A stretch of 53,385 nucleotides of DNA from DATCMU01 sp036563245 (GCA_036563245.1 DATCMU010000004.1:1-53385), one strand, 5' to 3'. Positions 42,591 to 50,337 are shown, counted from the first letter of the stretch. Program-made: numbers and translations. The notes: generated by a model from the letters alone, not told the origin.

Positions 42591-42674
42591 TCAGATCAAG
42601 CGCGTCCGTACCTCCGCCTCTGTGCGCGGATAGCCAAAATACCAAAACGAATAGGTAGCGGCTGCGTTGATCAT
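42591..42674 (-). CDS. aroG leader peptide (aromatic-rich, 27 residues)
   Basis: ATG at 42674 to TGA at 42591-42593. The peptide begins MINAAA; residues 7-15 are TYSFWYFGY: three Tyr, two Phe and one Trp in nine codons, followed by a charged tail ending RTRLI. Ribosome stalling at these codons when aromatic aminoacyl-tRNAs are scarce would leave the downstream GAGGCGG free to break the terminator at 42535-42561. A promoter-like pair (42681-42709) puts transcription start at the A of this ATG, so the leader message is probably leaderless, as known for trpE(G) of Sinorhizobium meliloti. Confidence 0.85.
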   Translation of the reverse strand: MINAAATYSFWYFGYPRTEAEVRTRLI

Positions 42675-42680
42675 GCCATT

Positions 42681-42709
42681 CCTATAGCCGAGGGGGATTA
42701 GCTTGTCAT
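42681..42709 (-). promoter_or_regulatory. Predicted aroG promoter
   Basis: On the minus strand, ATGACA (42704-42709) and TATAGG (42681-42686) are separated by exactly 17 bp, a sigma-70-like pair. Six bases follow the -10 element before the leader ATG at 42674, which places +1 at that A. Confidence 0.6.
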
Positions 42710-42797
42710 CCCCTGAATCGCGAATGCTCAGTTGCATGCCGCTTCCCAATGGACGGTCATGCGAACCCTACGATTGAGATGAGAGCTATTGCTAAAC

Positions 42798-43682
42798 CTA
42801 TTCGCTCTGCCGAAATCCGCTGAGAAGCAAATCAAGTTTCGTGCGTATCTCTTCCCAGTTCTTCAGATATGGTCTTCTGAATTGAACCGCGGCGATTGCC
42901 TTGATTTCTGGCACGTAGAAGCTTTCCTCGCAAAACGCCTTGTCTCCAGTTACGAGATACTTGCTGACTATCCTCGAAACTTCATCGTCCATGCACGCCA
43001 AGAAGACGGTGGCTTTCTCGGGCGATTGCGCGTTGTAATAGATGTCGGGACTGTCCTGCGGGTTCTTGTTCACCAAATCGGGAGTTGGCGCGGTTCCCTT
43101 CCCTTCCAGTCCAAATATTGGCGCCAGGTCACGAACACGACTTGACGTGGCCCGAACCATCTCCAGTCGGAAACTCAACTCTTCCCGCAGGATTAGGTTC
43201 GGATCTTTGTCCGGCACGCGTGCTGTTGAAAATATCTGAATATCCGCCAGGTCAGGTCGATCCTCCATCAGCGGAAAATCAGGTGCCCGGAAGTCGGGCA
43301 GAACGCCCCTCAGAAGCATGCCTAGGCTGAAATTCTGCCGGCAATCGGGATCCACTTCAGTTGGCGAGAAGGGATGGCAGAGATTCTCCCCCATCAGCGG
43401 GCCCAGATAGGCCTTGGGAATCCGGAGTGTCGTCACTTTGATTGGATTTCCGACTGCCCAGCGCACGTCCAGCGCCTTGGTGCCGTCAGAGAGTTCAACC
43501 CAATGGGCGTTGTGGTACACTTTGGTTCCGGAGGCTGTATCAGCGGTTCGAGAGGCTCCATTGGCGTTGGAAACCGCAAACAGTAGTCCCGCGATGACGA
43601 TAGTCGGCGCAATCCGTGTTGCGTGTGACCATGAATGACGTTTTCTTAAGCTGCAAATCCAATTCAGTAGTTTCATATCCAT
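42798..43682 (-). CDS. Hypothetical secreted protein
   Basis: A 294-residue protein I do not recognise. Residues about 24-43 (RIAPTIVIAGLLFAVSNANG) look like a signal peptide or anchor preceded by basic residues, so most of the chain is probably periplasmic. It contains four Cys after the signal (GENLCHPF, PDCRQN, FLACMDD, AFCEES), which could form disulfides. No enzymatic motif is seen. Base composition is less GC-rich than its neighbours. It lies 35 bp after uvrC and 297 bp before aroG, possibly inserted there by transfer. Confidence 0.65.
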   Translation of the reverse strand: MDMKLLNWICSLRKRHSWSHATRIAPTIVIAGLLFAVSNANGASRTADTASGTKVYHNAHWVELSDGTKALDVRWAVGNPIKVTTLRIPKAYLGPLMGENLCHPFSPTEVDPDCRQNFSLGMLLRGVLPDFRAPDFPLMEDRPDLADIQIFSTARVPDKDPNLILREELSFRLEMVRATSSRVRDLAPIFGLEGKGTAPTPDLVNKNPQDSPDIYYNAQSPEKATVFLACMDDEVSRIVSKYLVTGDKAFCEESFYVPEIKAIAAVQFRRPYLKNWEEIRTKLDLLLSGFRQSE

Positions 43683-43717
43683 TCCCTTATAACATTGCGA
43701 CGTCTGGCAAAAATGTC

Positions 43718-45610
43718 TTAGCCCCCTCGATTGAAATGATCGTAGATCTGCTGCGCCATTGTTTCGGAAATGCCGGGAACGGCGGTGAGATCGGCAAGGG
43801 CGGCGCGCGAGACGGCCTTGGCAGAGCCGAAATGATTGAGCAGGGCGCGCTTGCGGGTGGGGCCGATACCCTCGATCTCGTCGAGCGGGTTCCTGACGAA
43901 ATCCTTCTTGCGGCGGGCGCGGTGGGTGCCGATGGCGAAGCGGTGCGCCTCGTCGCGCAGGCGCTGCACGTAGTAGAGCACCGGGTCGCGGGCCGGTAGC
44001 ATGAAGGGTTTGCGGCCCTCGATATGGAAGGTCTCGCGGCCCGCATTGCGTTCTTCGCCCTTGGCGATGCCGGCCAGCGCTACCTCGCGGGGCAGGTCCA
44101 GTCCGGCAAGGACTTCGCGGACCGCGTTGAGCTGGCCGGCGCCGCCGTCGATCAGCACAAGGTCGGGCCAGTCCGGCATGCCGTTGGCCTTGTCCTCGGC
44201 GTCGGTGGCGCTTTCGGCGGCAAGCCGGGTGAAGCGCCGGGTCAGGACTTCGCGCATCATGCCGAAATCGTCGCCAGGGGTAAGGTCTTCGGACTTGATG
44301 TTGAAGGTGCGGTAGTGCTTTTTCGACAGACCCTCGGGCCCGGCGACGATCATCGCGCCGACGGCATTGGTGCCCTGGATGTGCGAGTTGTCGTAGACCT
44401 CGATGCGGCGCGGCGTTTCGCTCAACCCGAAGGCTTCCGCCACCCCTTCGAGCAGCGCCTTCTGGCTGGCCCCCTCGGCCAACTGGCGGCCAAGTTCGGA
44501 GCGGGCATTGGTGAGCGCGTGCTCGACCAGATCGCGCTTTTCGCCACGCTGCGGCACCTGCACATGGACGCGTGTGCCGAGCCGGCTGCCGAGCGCTTCC
44601 TCGAGCAACTCCCGTTCGGCGATCTCGTGGGAAAGCAGCACCAATTTGGGTGGGGTGCGGTCCTCGTAGAATTGCGAGACGAAAGCCTCGAGCACCTCGG
44701 CTTCTTCGAGCGAGGCGTCGGCGCGCGGGCGATAGGCGTGATTGCCCCAGTTCTGGTGGGCGCGATAGAAGAACACCTGCACGCAGAACTGCCCCGCCTC
44801 GTGATGGATGGCGAAAACGTCAGCCTCCTCCACGGTGCGAGCGTTTGCGTCCCCCTGGCTCTGGATCAGGGCGAGGGCGGAAAGGCGGTCACGCAGCATG
44901 GCGGCGCGCTCGAAATCGAGGGCCTCGGCGGCCTCGTTCATTTCCCGCGACAGGCGGTCCTGGACCGACTTGGTCTTGCCCGAGAGAAAGGCGCGGGCCT
45001 CATCGACCAGTTCCGCGTAGTTCTCCAGGGAGATCTCGCCGGTGCAGGGGGCGGCGCAGCGCTTGATCTGGAACTGCAGGCAGGGCCTTGTGCGGCTGGC
45101 GTAGAAGCTGTCGGAACAGTTGCGCAAAAGGAAGGCGCGCTGCAGCGCCGCTATCGTGCGGCTCACCGCGACCGCCGAGGCGAAGGGGCCGAAATAGTGG
45201 CCTTTCCGGCGCCGCGTGCCGCGGTGCTTGGTGAGTTCGGGGGCCTCGTGATCGGTGGCGATCAGGATATAGGGGAAGCTCTTGTCGTCGCGCAGCAGCA
45301 CGTTGAAGCGCGGCTTGAGGCGCTTGATCAGGTTGGCTTCGAGAAGCAGCGCCTCGCTCTCGGTCTCGGTGCGCACGAATTCCATCGAATTCGTCGCCGC
45401 GATCATGCGCGAGATGCGGACCGAATTGCCCTCGAAGCGGGTATAGTTGGACACGCGCGATTTCAGGCTGCGCGCCTTGCCCACATAGATGACCTCGCCC
45501 TTCGCATCGATCATGCGATAGACGCCGGGGGCCGCCGGCAGCGTCTTGACGAAGGCCTTGATGACCTCCGGGCCTGTCGCCACGCGATCGTTGTCGCCGG
45601 TGTCGCTCAT
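43718..45610 (-). CDS. uvrC: Excinuclease ABC subunit C
   Basis: A 630-residue nucleotide-excision-repair nuclease that cuts on both sides of a lesion with UvrAB. N-terminal GIY-YIG domain (GVYRMIDAKGEVIYVGKARS), the Cys-rich block with CLQFQIKRCAAPC, a UVR region (ALDFERAAMLRDRL), the RNase H-like domain with IEVYDNSHIQGTN and LVLIDGGAGQLNA, and C-terminal helix-hairpin-helix motifs (IEGIGPTRKRALLNHFG). The ATG at 45610 (MSDTGDNDRV) overlaps the SDR stop; the frame open to 45937 is a shadow over the SDR gene. Confidence 0.95.
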   Translation of the reverse strand: MSDTGDNDRVATGPEVIKAFVKTLPAAPGVYRMIDAKGEVIYVGKARSLKSRVSNYTRFEGNSVRISRMIAATNSMEFVRTETESEALLLEANLIKRLKPRFNVLLRDDKSFPYILIATDHEAPELTKHRGTRRRKGHYFGPFASAVAVSRTIAALQRAFLLRNCSDSFYASRTRPCLQFQIKRCAAPCTGEISLENYAELVDEARAFLSGKTKSVQDRLSREMNEAAEALDFERAAMLRDRLSALALIQSQGDANARTVEEADVFAIHHEAGQFCVQVFFYRAHQNWGNHAYRPRADASLEEAEVLEAFVSQFYEDRTPPKLVLLSHEIAERELLEEALGSRLGTRVHVQVPQRGEKRDLVEHALTNARSELGRQLAEGASQKALLEGVAEAFGLSETPRRIEVYDNSHIQGTNAVGAMIVAGPEGLSKKHYRTFNIKSEDLTPGDDFGMMREVLTRRFTRLAAESATDAEDKANGMPDWPDLVLIDGGAGQLNAVREVLAGLDLPREVALAGIAKGEERNAGRETFHIEGRKPFMLPARDPVLYYVQRLRDEAHRFAIGTHRARRKKDFVRNPLDEIEGIGPTRKRALLNHFGSAKAVSRAALADLTAVPGISETMAQQIYDHFNRGG

Positions 45611-46362
45611 TTTCGGTGCGTCACGCCGCTTTCGGGGCGGAATTCGAGGTGCTCGCCGCCGTCGAGCGCCAGCATCTGGCCGGTGATTGCGGGGCTGCGC
45701 AGCAGGAACACAAGGGCCTCGGCAATGTCGTCCGGCGTCGCGCCGCGCTGAAGTGGAAGGCGCTGAAGGGCGCGCTCGAAATCCTCCTGGGACTGGCGGG
45801 CATGCGGCAAGGTTGGGCCAGGGCCGATGGCGTTGACGCGCACTCTTGGCGCAAGGCCCTGGGCCAGGGTGCGCGTCATCGTCCAGAGCGCCGATTTCGA
45901 CACCGTGTAGGAGAAATAGGACGGGGTGAGCTTCCACACCCGCTCGTCGATGATGTTGACGATGTTTCCGGTTGCATCGGCCGGGAGTTGCGCGGCGAAA
46001 TCACGAGCCAGGAAGGCCGGTGCCTCGACATGGACCGCGAAGTGATGGTCCCAGAGATCCTCATCGATGGTTTGCGGGCTGTCCGGCTCGAAGGTCGAGG
46101 CATTGTTGACCAGCACCCGCAGTGGTCCGAAAAACCTGCCCGCATCCGCAATCAGGCGCTTGCGGTCGCCGCGATCGGAGAGATCGGCCGCAATGCAGGC
46201 GGCTTCTCCGCCGCTTTCCCGGATCGATTGCACAAGCGCCTCGGCGGGTCCAGCCGACTTGCGATAATGTATGACGACCCTGTAGCCGGCGGACGCAAGA
46301 CGTCGGGCCATGGCTGCGCCGAGGCGATCGGCGGCGCCGGTGATCAGGGCGGTTTCGGTCAT
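45607..46362 (-). CDS. SDR-family oxidoreductase, pteridine-reductase-like
   Basis: A 251-residue short-chain dehydrogenase. The cofactor motif is TGAADRLGAAMARRLAS; the Arg in TGxxxRxG is the mark of pteridine reductases (PTR1/FolM) that use NADPH. NNAS and the catalytic YFSYTVSKSAL follow, with a C-terminal LALDGGEHL. It may reduce dihydromonapterin or dihydrofolate, but substrate is inferred. The ATG at 46362 follows AGGAGA. Its stop overlaps the uvrC start. Confidence 0.82.
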   Translation of the reverse strand: MTETALITGAADRLGAAMARRLASAGYRVVIHYRKSAGPAEALVQSIRESGGEAACIAADLSDRGDRKRLIADAGRFFGPLRVLVNNASTFEPDSPQTIDEDLWDHHFAVHVEAPAFLARDFAAQLPADATGNIVNIIDERVWKLTPSYFSYTVSKSALWTMTRTLAQGLAPRVRVNAIGPGPTLPHARQSQEDFERALQRLPLQRGATPDDIAEALVFLLRSPAITGQMLALDGGEHLEFRPESGVTHRK

Positions 46363-46387
46363 CGAGGTCTCCTGGATCGGAATCGCT

Positions 46388-47341
46388 TCAGGCGGTGGTG
46401 CCGCTGAGTGTGACGTACAGATAGGCCACGTAGGCAAGGCTCATCAAGGCTGCCTCGATGCGGCCGAGCCGCCGGCGGAACATCACCATGGCGACAAGCC
46501 CGACTGACAGGGCGAGCATGATCCATATGTCGAAACCCAATATGCTGGCGGGCGGATCGAGCGGCGCAATCGTGGCCGTGATCCCCAGGATAGCCAGGAT
46601 ATTCAGAATGTTCGACCCAAGGACGTTGCCAACGGCCACCCCGTCGTGCCGACGGGCGGCTGCGGCAATGCCGGCCGCCAGTTCCGGCAGCGAGGTGCCC
46701 AGGGCAACGATTGTCAGGCCCACGGCAGAGTCCGCCACCCCAAGTTTTGCGGCAAGTTCGAGCGCGCCGTCGGTGGTGAGGTTGCCGCCGAGCGCCAGGC
46801 CGACGGCGCCGAGAACGACGTAGACGACGATGCGGCGGACGGCCGGCAGGCCCTCGGGCCGGACCTCCAGCCCCGGTTCCTGCAGACTGAGGCGCCGCGA
46901 GCGGCGCGCGGCGGCCACGTTGTAGGCGAGGTAGGTGACCAGCAGCAGAACCAGGAACATGCCGTCCAGCCGGTCAAGACGGCCATCGAGGGTGAGCAAC
47001 ACCAAGAGCGCGCTGACCGCGAGCATGATCACCGCAGACCTGATGGTGCCGCTCTCGGTAAAGGCGACCGGGACGATCAGCGCCGGCAACGCCAGAACGG
47101 CGAGGATATTGGTGATGTTGGACCCCACCACATTGCCCATCGCCAGGCCGGGTGCGCCGCGCAAGGCCGCCTCCAGGGAGATGAGCAGTTCGGGCAACGA
47201 GGTCCCCAGCGCCACCACGGTCAGCCCGATGATGATCGGGGGAATGCTGAGCCGGGTGGCCGCGCCCACCGCGCCACGCACCAGCAGGTCCCCCCCGAGG
47301 GCCAGAAGGATCAGGCCGGCAACGAGGGTGACGATTGGCAT
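46388..47341 (-). CDS. Calcium/cation antiporter (CaCA family, YrbG-like)
   Basis: A 317-residue membrane protein with ten or so helices and the two inverted alpha repeats of the CaCA family: GLTVVALGTSLPELLISL with GNVVGSNITNILAVL, and GLTIVALGTSLPELAAGI with GNVLGSNILNILAIL. It exchanges Ca2+ for Na+ or H+. It lies 25 bp upstream of the SDR gene. The 405 bp gap beyond it (47342-47746) holds only promoter-type sequence; an 88-codon frame there does not look like a gene. Confidence 0.92.
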   Translation of the reverse strand: MPIVTLVAGLILLALGGDLLVRGAVGAATRLSIPPIIIGLTVVALGTSLPELLISLEAALRGAPGLAMGNVVGSNITNILAVLALPALIVPVAFTESGTIRSAVIMLAVSALLVLLTLDGRLDRLDGMFLVLLLVTYLAYNVAAARRSRRLSLQEPGLEVRPEGLPAVRRIVVYVVLGAVGLALGGNLTTDGALELAAKLGVADSAVGLTIVALGTSLPELAAGIAAAARRHDGVAVGNVLGSNILNILAILGITATIAPLDPPASILGFDIWIMLALSVGLVAMVMFRRRLGRIEAALMSLAYVAYLYVTLSGTTA

Positions 47342-47746
47342 GGCGATTTCCGCTTCGGGTGGGCGTGCTGTGCGAGGTGGACCGCCGCGCGGGTGATTTC
47401 AAGGCGTGTTGGGCAATTCATGTCCGATTTCGGGCCGACCCGGAGCCCAAGGTTAACCCCGATTCCGGCTTGCGGGCGCTGATTCGTTTTGCGATCGAGA
47501 CGCCGGCGGGGCGATTTTTCGTGAGATGCCGCGATGAAGCGGCGGCGGCGCGCAGAATGCCGAACAGGCTGCAAATTCCCGAACCGGCTGTTTTTGCTTG
47601 AGAACTCGGCGTTCCGTGCCGGCGGGCACCCCTTGGTGCGAAGGGCTGGTGCTTTGTTGCGGCGCGGCGCGGCGCTATGCTCTGCCGTAGCGGGGTGGAG
47701 CCTCGTGGCTCCGGCGAGACCCCGCGCTTGAGAGGGGACTATCGAC

Positions 47747-48025
47747 ATGGATGCAATCATTGCTCTTGTGGTGCAGCTGGTGCTTGGCGCCGTCGGCGGC
47801 GGGGTGACCGGCCAGGCGGTCAAGGCCACCAATATGGGGACCACCGGCAACGTGATCGCGGGTGCCATAGGTGGCGTCGGCGGCACGTGGCTCGCCGGGA
47901 TCATTCCCGGCATCGACGCGCTGGCCAATGGCGGGCTCGTGGGCCAGGGCGTGACCGGACTGGTGGGCGGCGCGATCCTGACCGCCATTGCCGGCTATGT
48001 GAAGAACACGATGATGAAGAGCTGA
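47747..48025 (+). CDS. Small glycine-rich membrane protein
   Basis: A 92-residue hydrophobic protein with repeated small residues (LVLGAVGGGVTGQAVKAT, IAGAIGGVGGTWLAGIIPGI, LVGGAILTAIAGYV) in the glycine-zipper manner, suggesting two to three helices that pack in the membrane. No known function. GAGAGGGGA precedes the ATG. Promoter-like TTTGTT/TATGCT with a 17 bp spacer lies about 45-70 bp upstream (weak). Confidence 0.75.
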   Translation: MDAIIALVVQLVLGAVGGGVTGQAVKATNMGTTGNVIAGAIGGVGGTWLAGIIPGIDALANGGLVGQGVTGLVGGAILTAIAGYVKNTMMKS

Positions 48026-48106
48026 CCATCGGTTCGACGCGGCGCCGTTCGGCCGGCGCCGCGTCGTCTCGGGATCGGCGACGGGACCTATCCTGCCACA
48101 CCGCGA

Positions 48107-48715
48107 TCATCCGGGGACATCTGTAGCGCCCGCCAGCGCATCGCCGATCAGGCGGCGCAGCTCGGGCAGCAATTCGGCATCGAACCAGGGGTTCTTCTTC
48201 TGCCAGCCGGTGGTGCGCCAGCTTGGATGCGGCAGCGGCACGAACTCGGGCAGGTAGTCGGCCCAGGCGCGCACCGTCTCGGTGAGGTTGCGGGCCCGGC
48301 GCTTCCCCAGATAGCGGGCCTGCGCATATTGTCCCACCAGCAGGGTGAGCCGCAATTCGCGCAGGTGCGGCATGAGGCGCGGGTGCCAGAGCGGGGCGCA
48401 TTCGGGGCGCGGCGGCAGGTCGCCACCCCGCGCGTCGACGCCGGGATAACAAAACCCCATCGGCACGATCGCCACCTTCGATGAGTCGTAGAAGACCTCC
48501 GGCGGCATCTGCAGCCAGTCTCGCAGGCGGTCGCCGGAGCGGTCGTTGAACGGAATGCCCGATTCGTGCACGCGGGTGCCCGGCGCCTGTCCCACGATCA
48601 TCAGGCGGGCGGTGGGCGCGGCGCGAACCACCGGACGCGGCCCGAGGGGCAGGTGGGCGGCGCAGTGCGCGCAACCCGCGATCTCGCCCAGCAATGTGGA
48701 AAGGTTTTCCTTCAT
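48107..48715 (-). CDS. Uracil-DNA glycosylase family protein
   Basis: A 202-residue protein with the UDG superfamily motifs: MIVGQAPGTRVHESGIPFND (motif A-like GQAPG), an N-terminal Cys pair (GCAHCAAHLP), FCYPGVDARGGDLPP and the C-terminal motif PLPHPSWR. It excises damaged bases or belongs to the closely related group with unknown targets; subfamily is not certain. Convergent with the 47747 gene. Confidence 0.82.
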   Translation of the reverse strand: MKENLSTLLGEIAGCAHCAAHLPLGPRPVVRAAPTARLMIVGQAPGTRVHESGIPFNDRSGDRLRDWLQMPPEVFYDSSKVAIVPMGFCYPGVDARGGDLPPRPECAPLWHPRLMPHLRELRLTLLVGQYAQARYLGKRRARNLTETVRAWADYLPEFVPLPHPSWRTTGWQKKNPWFDAELLPELRRLIGDALAGATDVPG

Positions 48716-48870
48716 GTGCCGCCAGAGTAGCCGAGAAGTTTAATGAATGTTAATAGTTGCCAGCCGCGGCGTGGCTTGCCAGACTGTCTTGGCGAATACG
48801 CGCGCGGCGGCGCCGACATGGCGGGAATCATTTTGGGCGCGATTTTCAATTGAGGGAGCGCAGGATCGAC

Positions 48871-49134
48871 ATGAAGAATCTTCTTATCGTAGGTGCGGTG
48901 TTGCTGTCGCTTGGCGGCTGCACCACCCTGGAGCAGAGCGTTGCAACCGGTGCGGCGATCGGCGGCGTGGCCGGCGCGGTGGTCACCGGCAATGTCGGCG
49001 GCGCCGTGGTCGGTGCCGCGGTGGGCGGCACGGTGGGCTATCTGGTTGGCCGCGTCGATGGCCAGACCGGCATGTGCTACTACAAGGACAAGAGCGGCAA
49101 GATGGTCAAGGACGTGTGCCCGGCGGGCTACTGA
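48871..49134 (+). CDS. Glycine-zipper lipoprotein
   Basis: An 87-residue protein with a lipobox (KNLLIVGAVLLSLGGCTTL, Cys17), then a glycine-zipper hairpin (GAAIGGVAGAVVTGNVGG, AAVGGTVGYLVG) and a small C-terminal part with two Cys. Such outer-membrane lipoproteins resemble the SlyB/OsmB type. The ATG at 48871 is chosen over an upstream frame from 48757. A short stem-loop follows at 49158. Confidence 0.82.
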   Translation: MKNLLIVGAVLLSLGGCTTLEQSVATGAAIGGVAGAVVTGNVGGAVVGAAVGGTVGYLVGRVDGQTGMCYYKDKSGKMVKDVCPAGY

Positions 49135-49157
49135 TCCCCATCTGACGCCCTGACCGG

Positions 49158-49178
49158 CGGCCCGGCCAATCCGGGCCG
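49158..49178 (+). terminator. Stem-loop after the glycine-zipper lipoprotein gene
   Basis: CGGCCCGG (49158-49165) pairs perfectly with CCGGGCCG (49171-49178) across a 5-base loop, 23 bp after the stop. No T run follows, so terminator strength is uncertain. Confidence 0.5.
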
Positions 49179-49282
49179 TGCGGTCACCTGATCGGCCTTC
49201 GGATCGTCGCGCGTGTCGCGGCGGCCCGGAGGCCTTTTTGTTGCGGCCCGCCACGACCCCCGGCTCACGAAGCGTTTCGCGC

Positions 49283-49296
49283 TTGATCCAGATCAT
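49283..49296. promoter_or_regulatory. FNR/FixK-type box
   Basis: TTGATCCAGATCAT differs at one base from the ideal TTGAT-N4-ATCAA box. Its centre is about 64 bp upstream of the ATG of the 38-residue protein, compatible with activation at -41.5 and a transcript start near 49331. Confidence 0.6.
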
Positions 49297-49353
49297 TCGA
49301 ACCCGTGCCGCGGCTCGGCATTGTTCGCGGATGTCCATCCGGGAGGAAGCCCC

Positions 49354-49470
49354 ATGCCTGAAGAAGCCGTGTTGTTCGTCAGTTTCGTCACCATCGCCTT
49401 CGTGCTGCTCGCCGTGGGCATGCTCTACGGCCAGATCGTTGCCGGCGGCACCAGCTACCCGAAGAAATAG
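49354..49470 (+). CDS. 38-residue single-helix membrane protein, probably FNR/FixK-controlled
   Basis: A very short protein, starting MPEEAVLFVSF, with one hydrophobic helix (VTIAFVLLAVGMLYGQIVAG) and ending SYPKK. GGGAGG sits 7 bases upstream of the ATG, strong support for translation. Its size and single helix recall small accessory subunits of respiratory oxidases (as CcoQ or CydX are), and the FNR/FixK box upstream fits that, but no sequence family is recognised. Confidence 0.65.
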   Translation: MPEEAVLFVSFVTIAFVLLAVGMLYGQIVAGGTSYPKK

Positions 49471-49526
49471 GCGAGCGGAAACACCGGCGCGCGCATAGGC
49501 GGCGCGGCGGTTTGGCCAGTCGGGCG

Positions 49527-49588
49527 GCGTGGGGCGAGACCTGCCTCATCCGTTTGTTTTTTGGTGCGAGACATATCTCGCCCCACGC
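49527..49588. repeat. 13 bp perfect inverted repeat with 36-base loop
   Basis: GCGTGGGGCGAGA (49527-49539) and TCTCGCCCCACGC (49576-49588) are exact inverted copies. The right arm can alternatively fold with GCGAGA at 49566-49571 around CATA. A T-rich stretch lies in the loop. It could end transcription of the small membrane protein or be a remnant element. Confidence 0.5.
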
Positions 49589-49811
49589 GGCGGGGATTTT
49601 CGGCCCGGGCGACAAGAGGTTTCCCCGTCGCCGCCAGCATAGGCCCGAAGCCGGGCGACCCCGGCTTCCCCCACCCCATCGCACCGAAAGCTCGTATGCA
49701 TCCTCGCCCGTGATGCGACGGTGGGGGGCAGTGTAGAGGTGTTGCTTCGGGCGGGGATAAGATTGGGGGGTGACGCACCCTCGAGGGCGATGTGGCCACT
49801 GGGCGTGCATC

Positions 49812-50018
49812 CCGCTCGGCGTCGTCCCGGGACTTGATCCCGGGACCCAATCGCCTCTCAACGCGGCACAGCGGTTGAGGCAAGCCGCCCGGCAGCGCGC
49901 CGATTGCCTCGACGCCCCTCCCTGCTGCAGCCGAGAGTGGACCCCGGGATCAAGTCCCGGGGCGACGTGGGAGGGGGTGAGAGGCCTTGCCCGGAGGCGG
50001 CGCGGGAGGGGGCATTTG
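49812..50018. repeat. About 200 bp intergenic repeat, unit 1
   Basis: Opens with GTCGTCCCGGGACTTGATCC and contains its inverted copy GGATCAAGTCCCGGGGCGAC near 49951-49970. It is nearly identical to unit 2 at 50073-50275 over its whole length. Inverted-ended elements built on CCCGGGACTTGATCCCGGG are frequent in alphaproteobacterial intergenic DNA. Open frames within it are shadows of the repeat. The rest of the 49471-50333 gap has only further inverted repeats (for example CCCCCACC near 49668 with GGTGGGGG near 49720). Confidence 0.8.
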
Positions 50019-50072
50019 GTGCGCTGGCACCGTGATCTCGGCAGTGGTTGGGTTGTTCTCCTGCGCCGACAG

Positions 50073-50275
50073 CCGCTCGGCGTCGTCCCGGGACTCGATC
50101 CCGGGACCCAATCGCCTCTCAACGCGGCACAGCGGTTGAGGCAAGCCGCCCGGCAGCGCGCCGATTGCCTCGACGCCCCTCCCTGCCGCAGCCGCGAGTA
50201 GGCCCCGGGATCAAGTCCCGGGGCGACGCAGGCGGAGGTGAGAGGCATTGCCCGGATGCGGCGCGGGTGCATTTG
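50073..50275. repeat. About 200 bp intergenic repeat, unit 2
   Basis: A direct repeat of unit 1 starting 261 bp later, with a few substitutions (for example GACTCGATCC for GACTTGATCC) and separated by 54 bp of unique sequence. The near identity suggests recent tandem duplication or insertion of the same element twice. Confidence 0.8.
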
Positions 50276-50290
50276 CCGCGCCGTCACCGC

Positions 50291-50337
50291 AATCCGAAGC
50301 GGAAAACCGGTTCCCACTTTTCCTGAACATGCTCTAG
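50291..50337. repeat. Palindromic mosaic repeat, copy 4; supplies the stop of the next gene
   Basis: AATCCGAAGCGGAAAACC through TTCCCACTTTTCCTGAAC to ATGCTCTAG. This is the most canonical copy of the right-half unit seen at about 8177-8225, in copy 1 and in copy 3. The terminal CTAG (50334-50337) provides the TAG stop of the minus-strand gene 50334-50720. Confidence 0.75.

Noticed and set aside
47335..47601. An 88-codon plus-strand frame upstream of the small membrane protein
   Set aside because: No ribosome-binding site, no family resemblance, overlaps the start of the antiporter gene; in high-GC DNA such frames are common.
48743..48756. TTAA-N6-TTAA upstream of the lipoprotein gene as a CtrA box
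   Set aside because: Spacing is six, not seven bases, so it does not fit the consensus.
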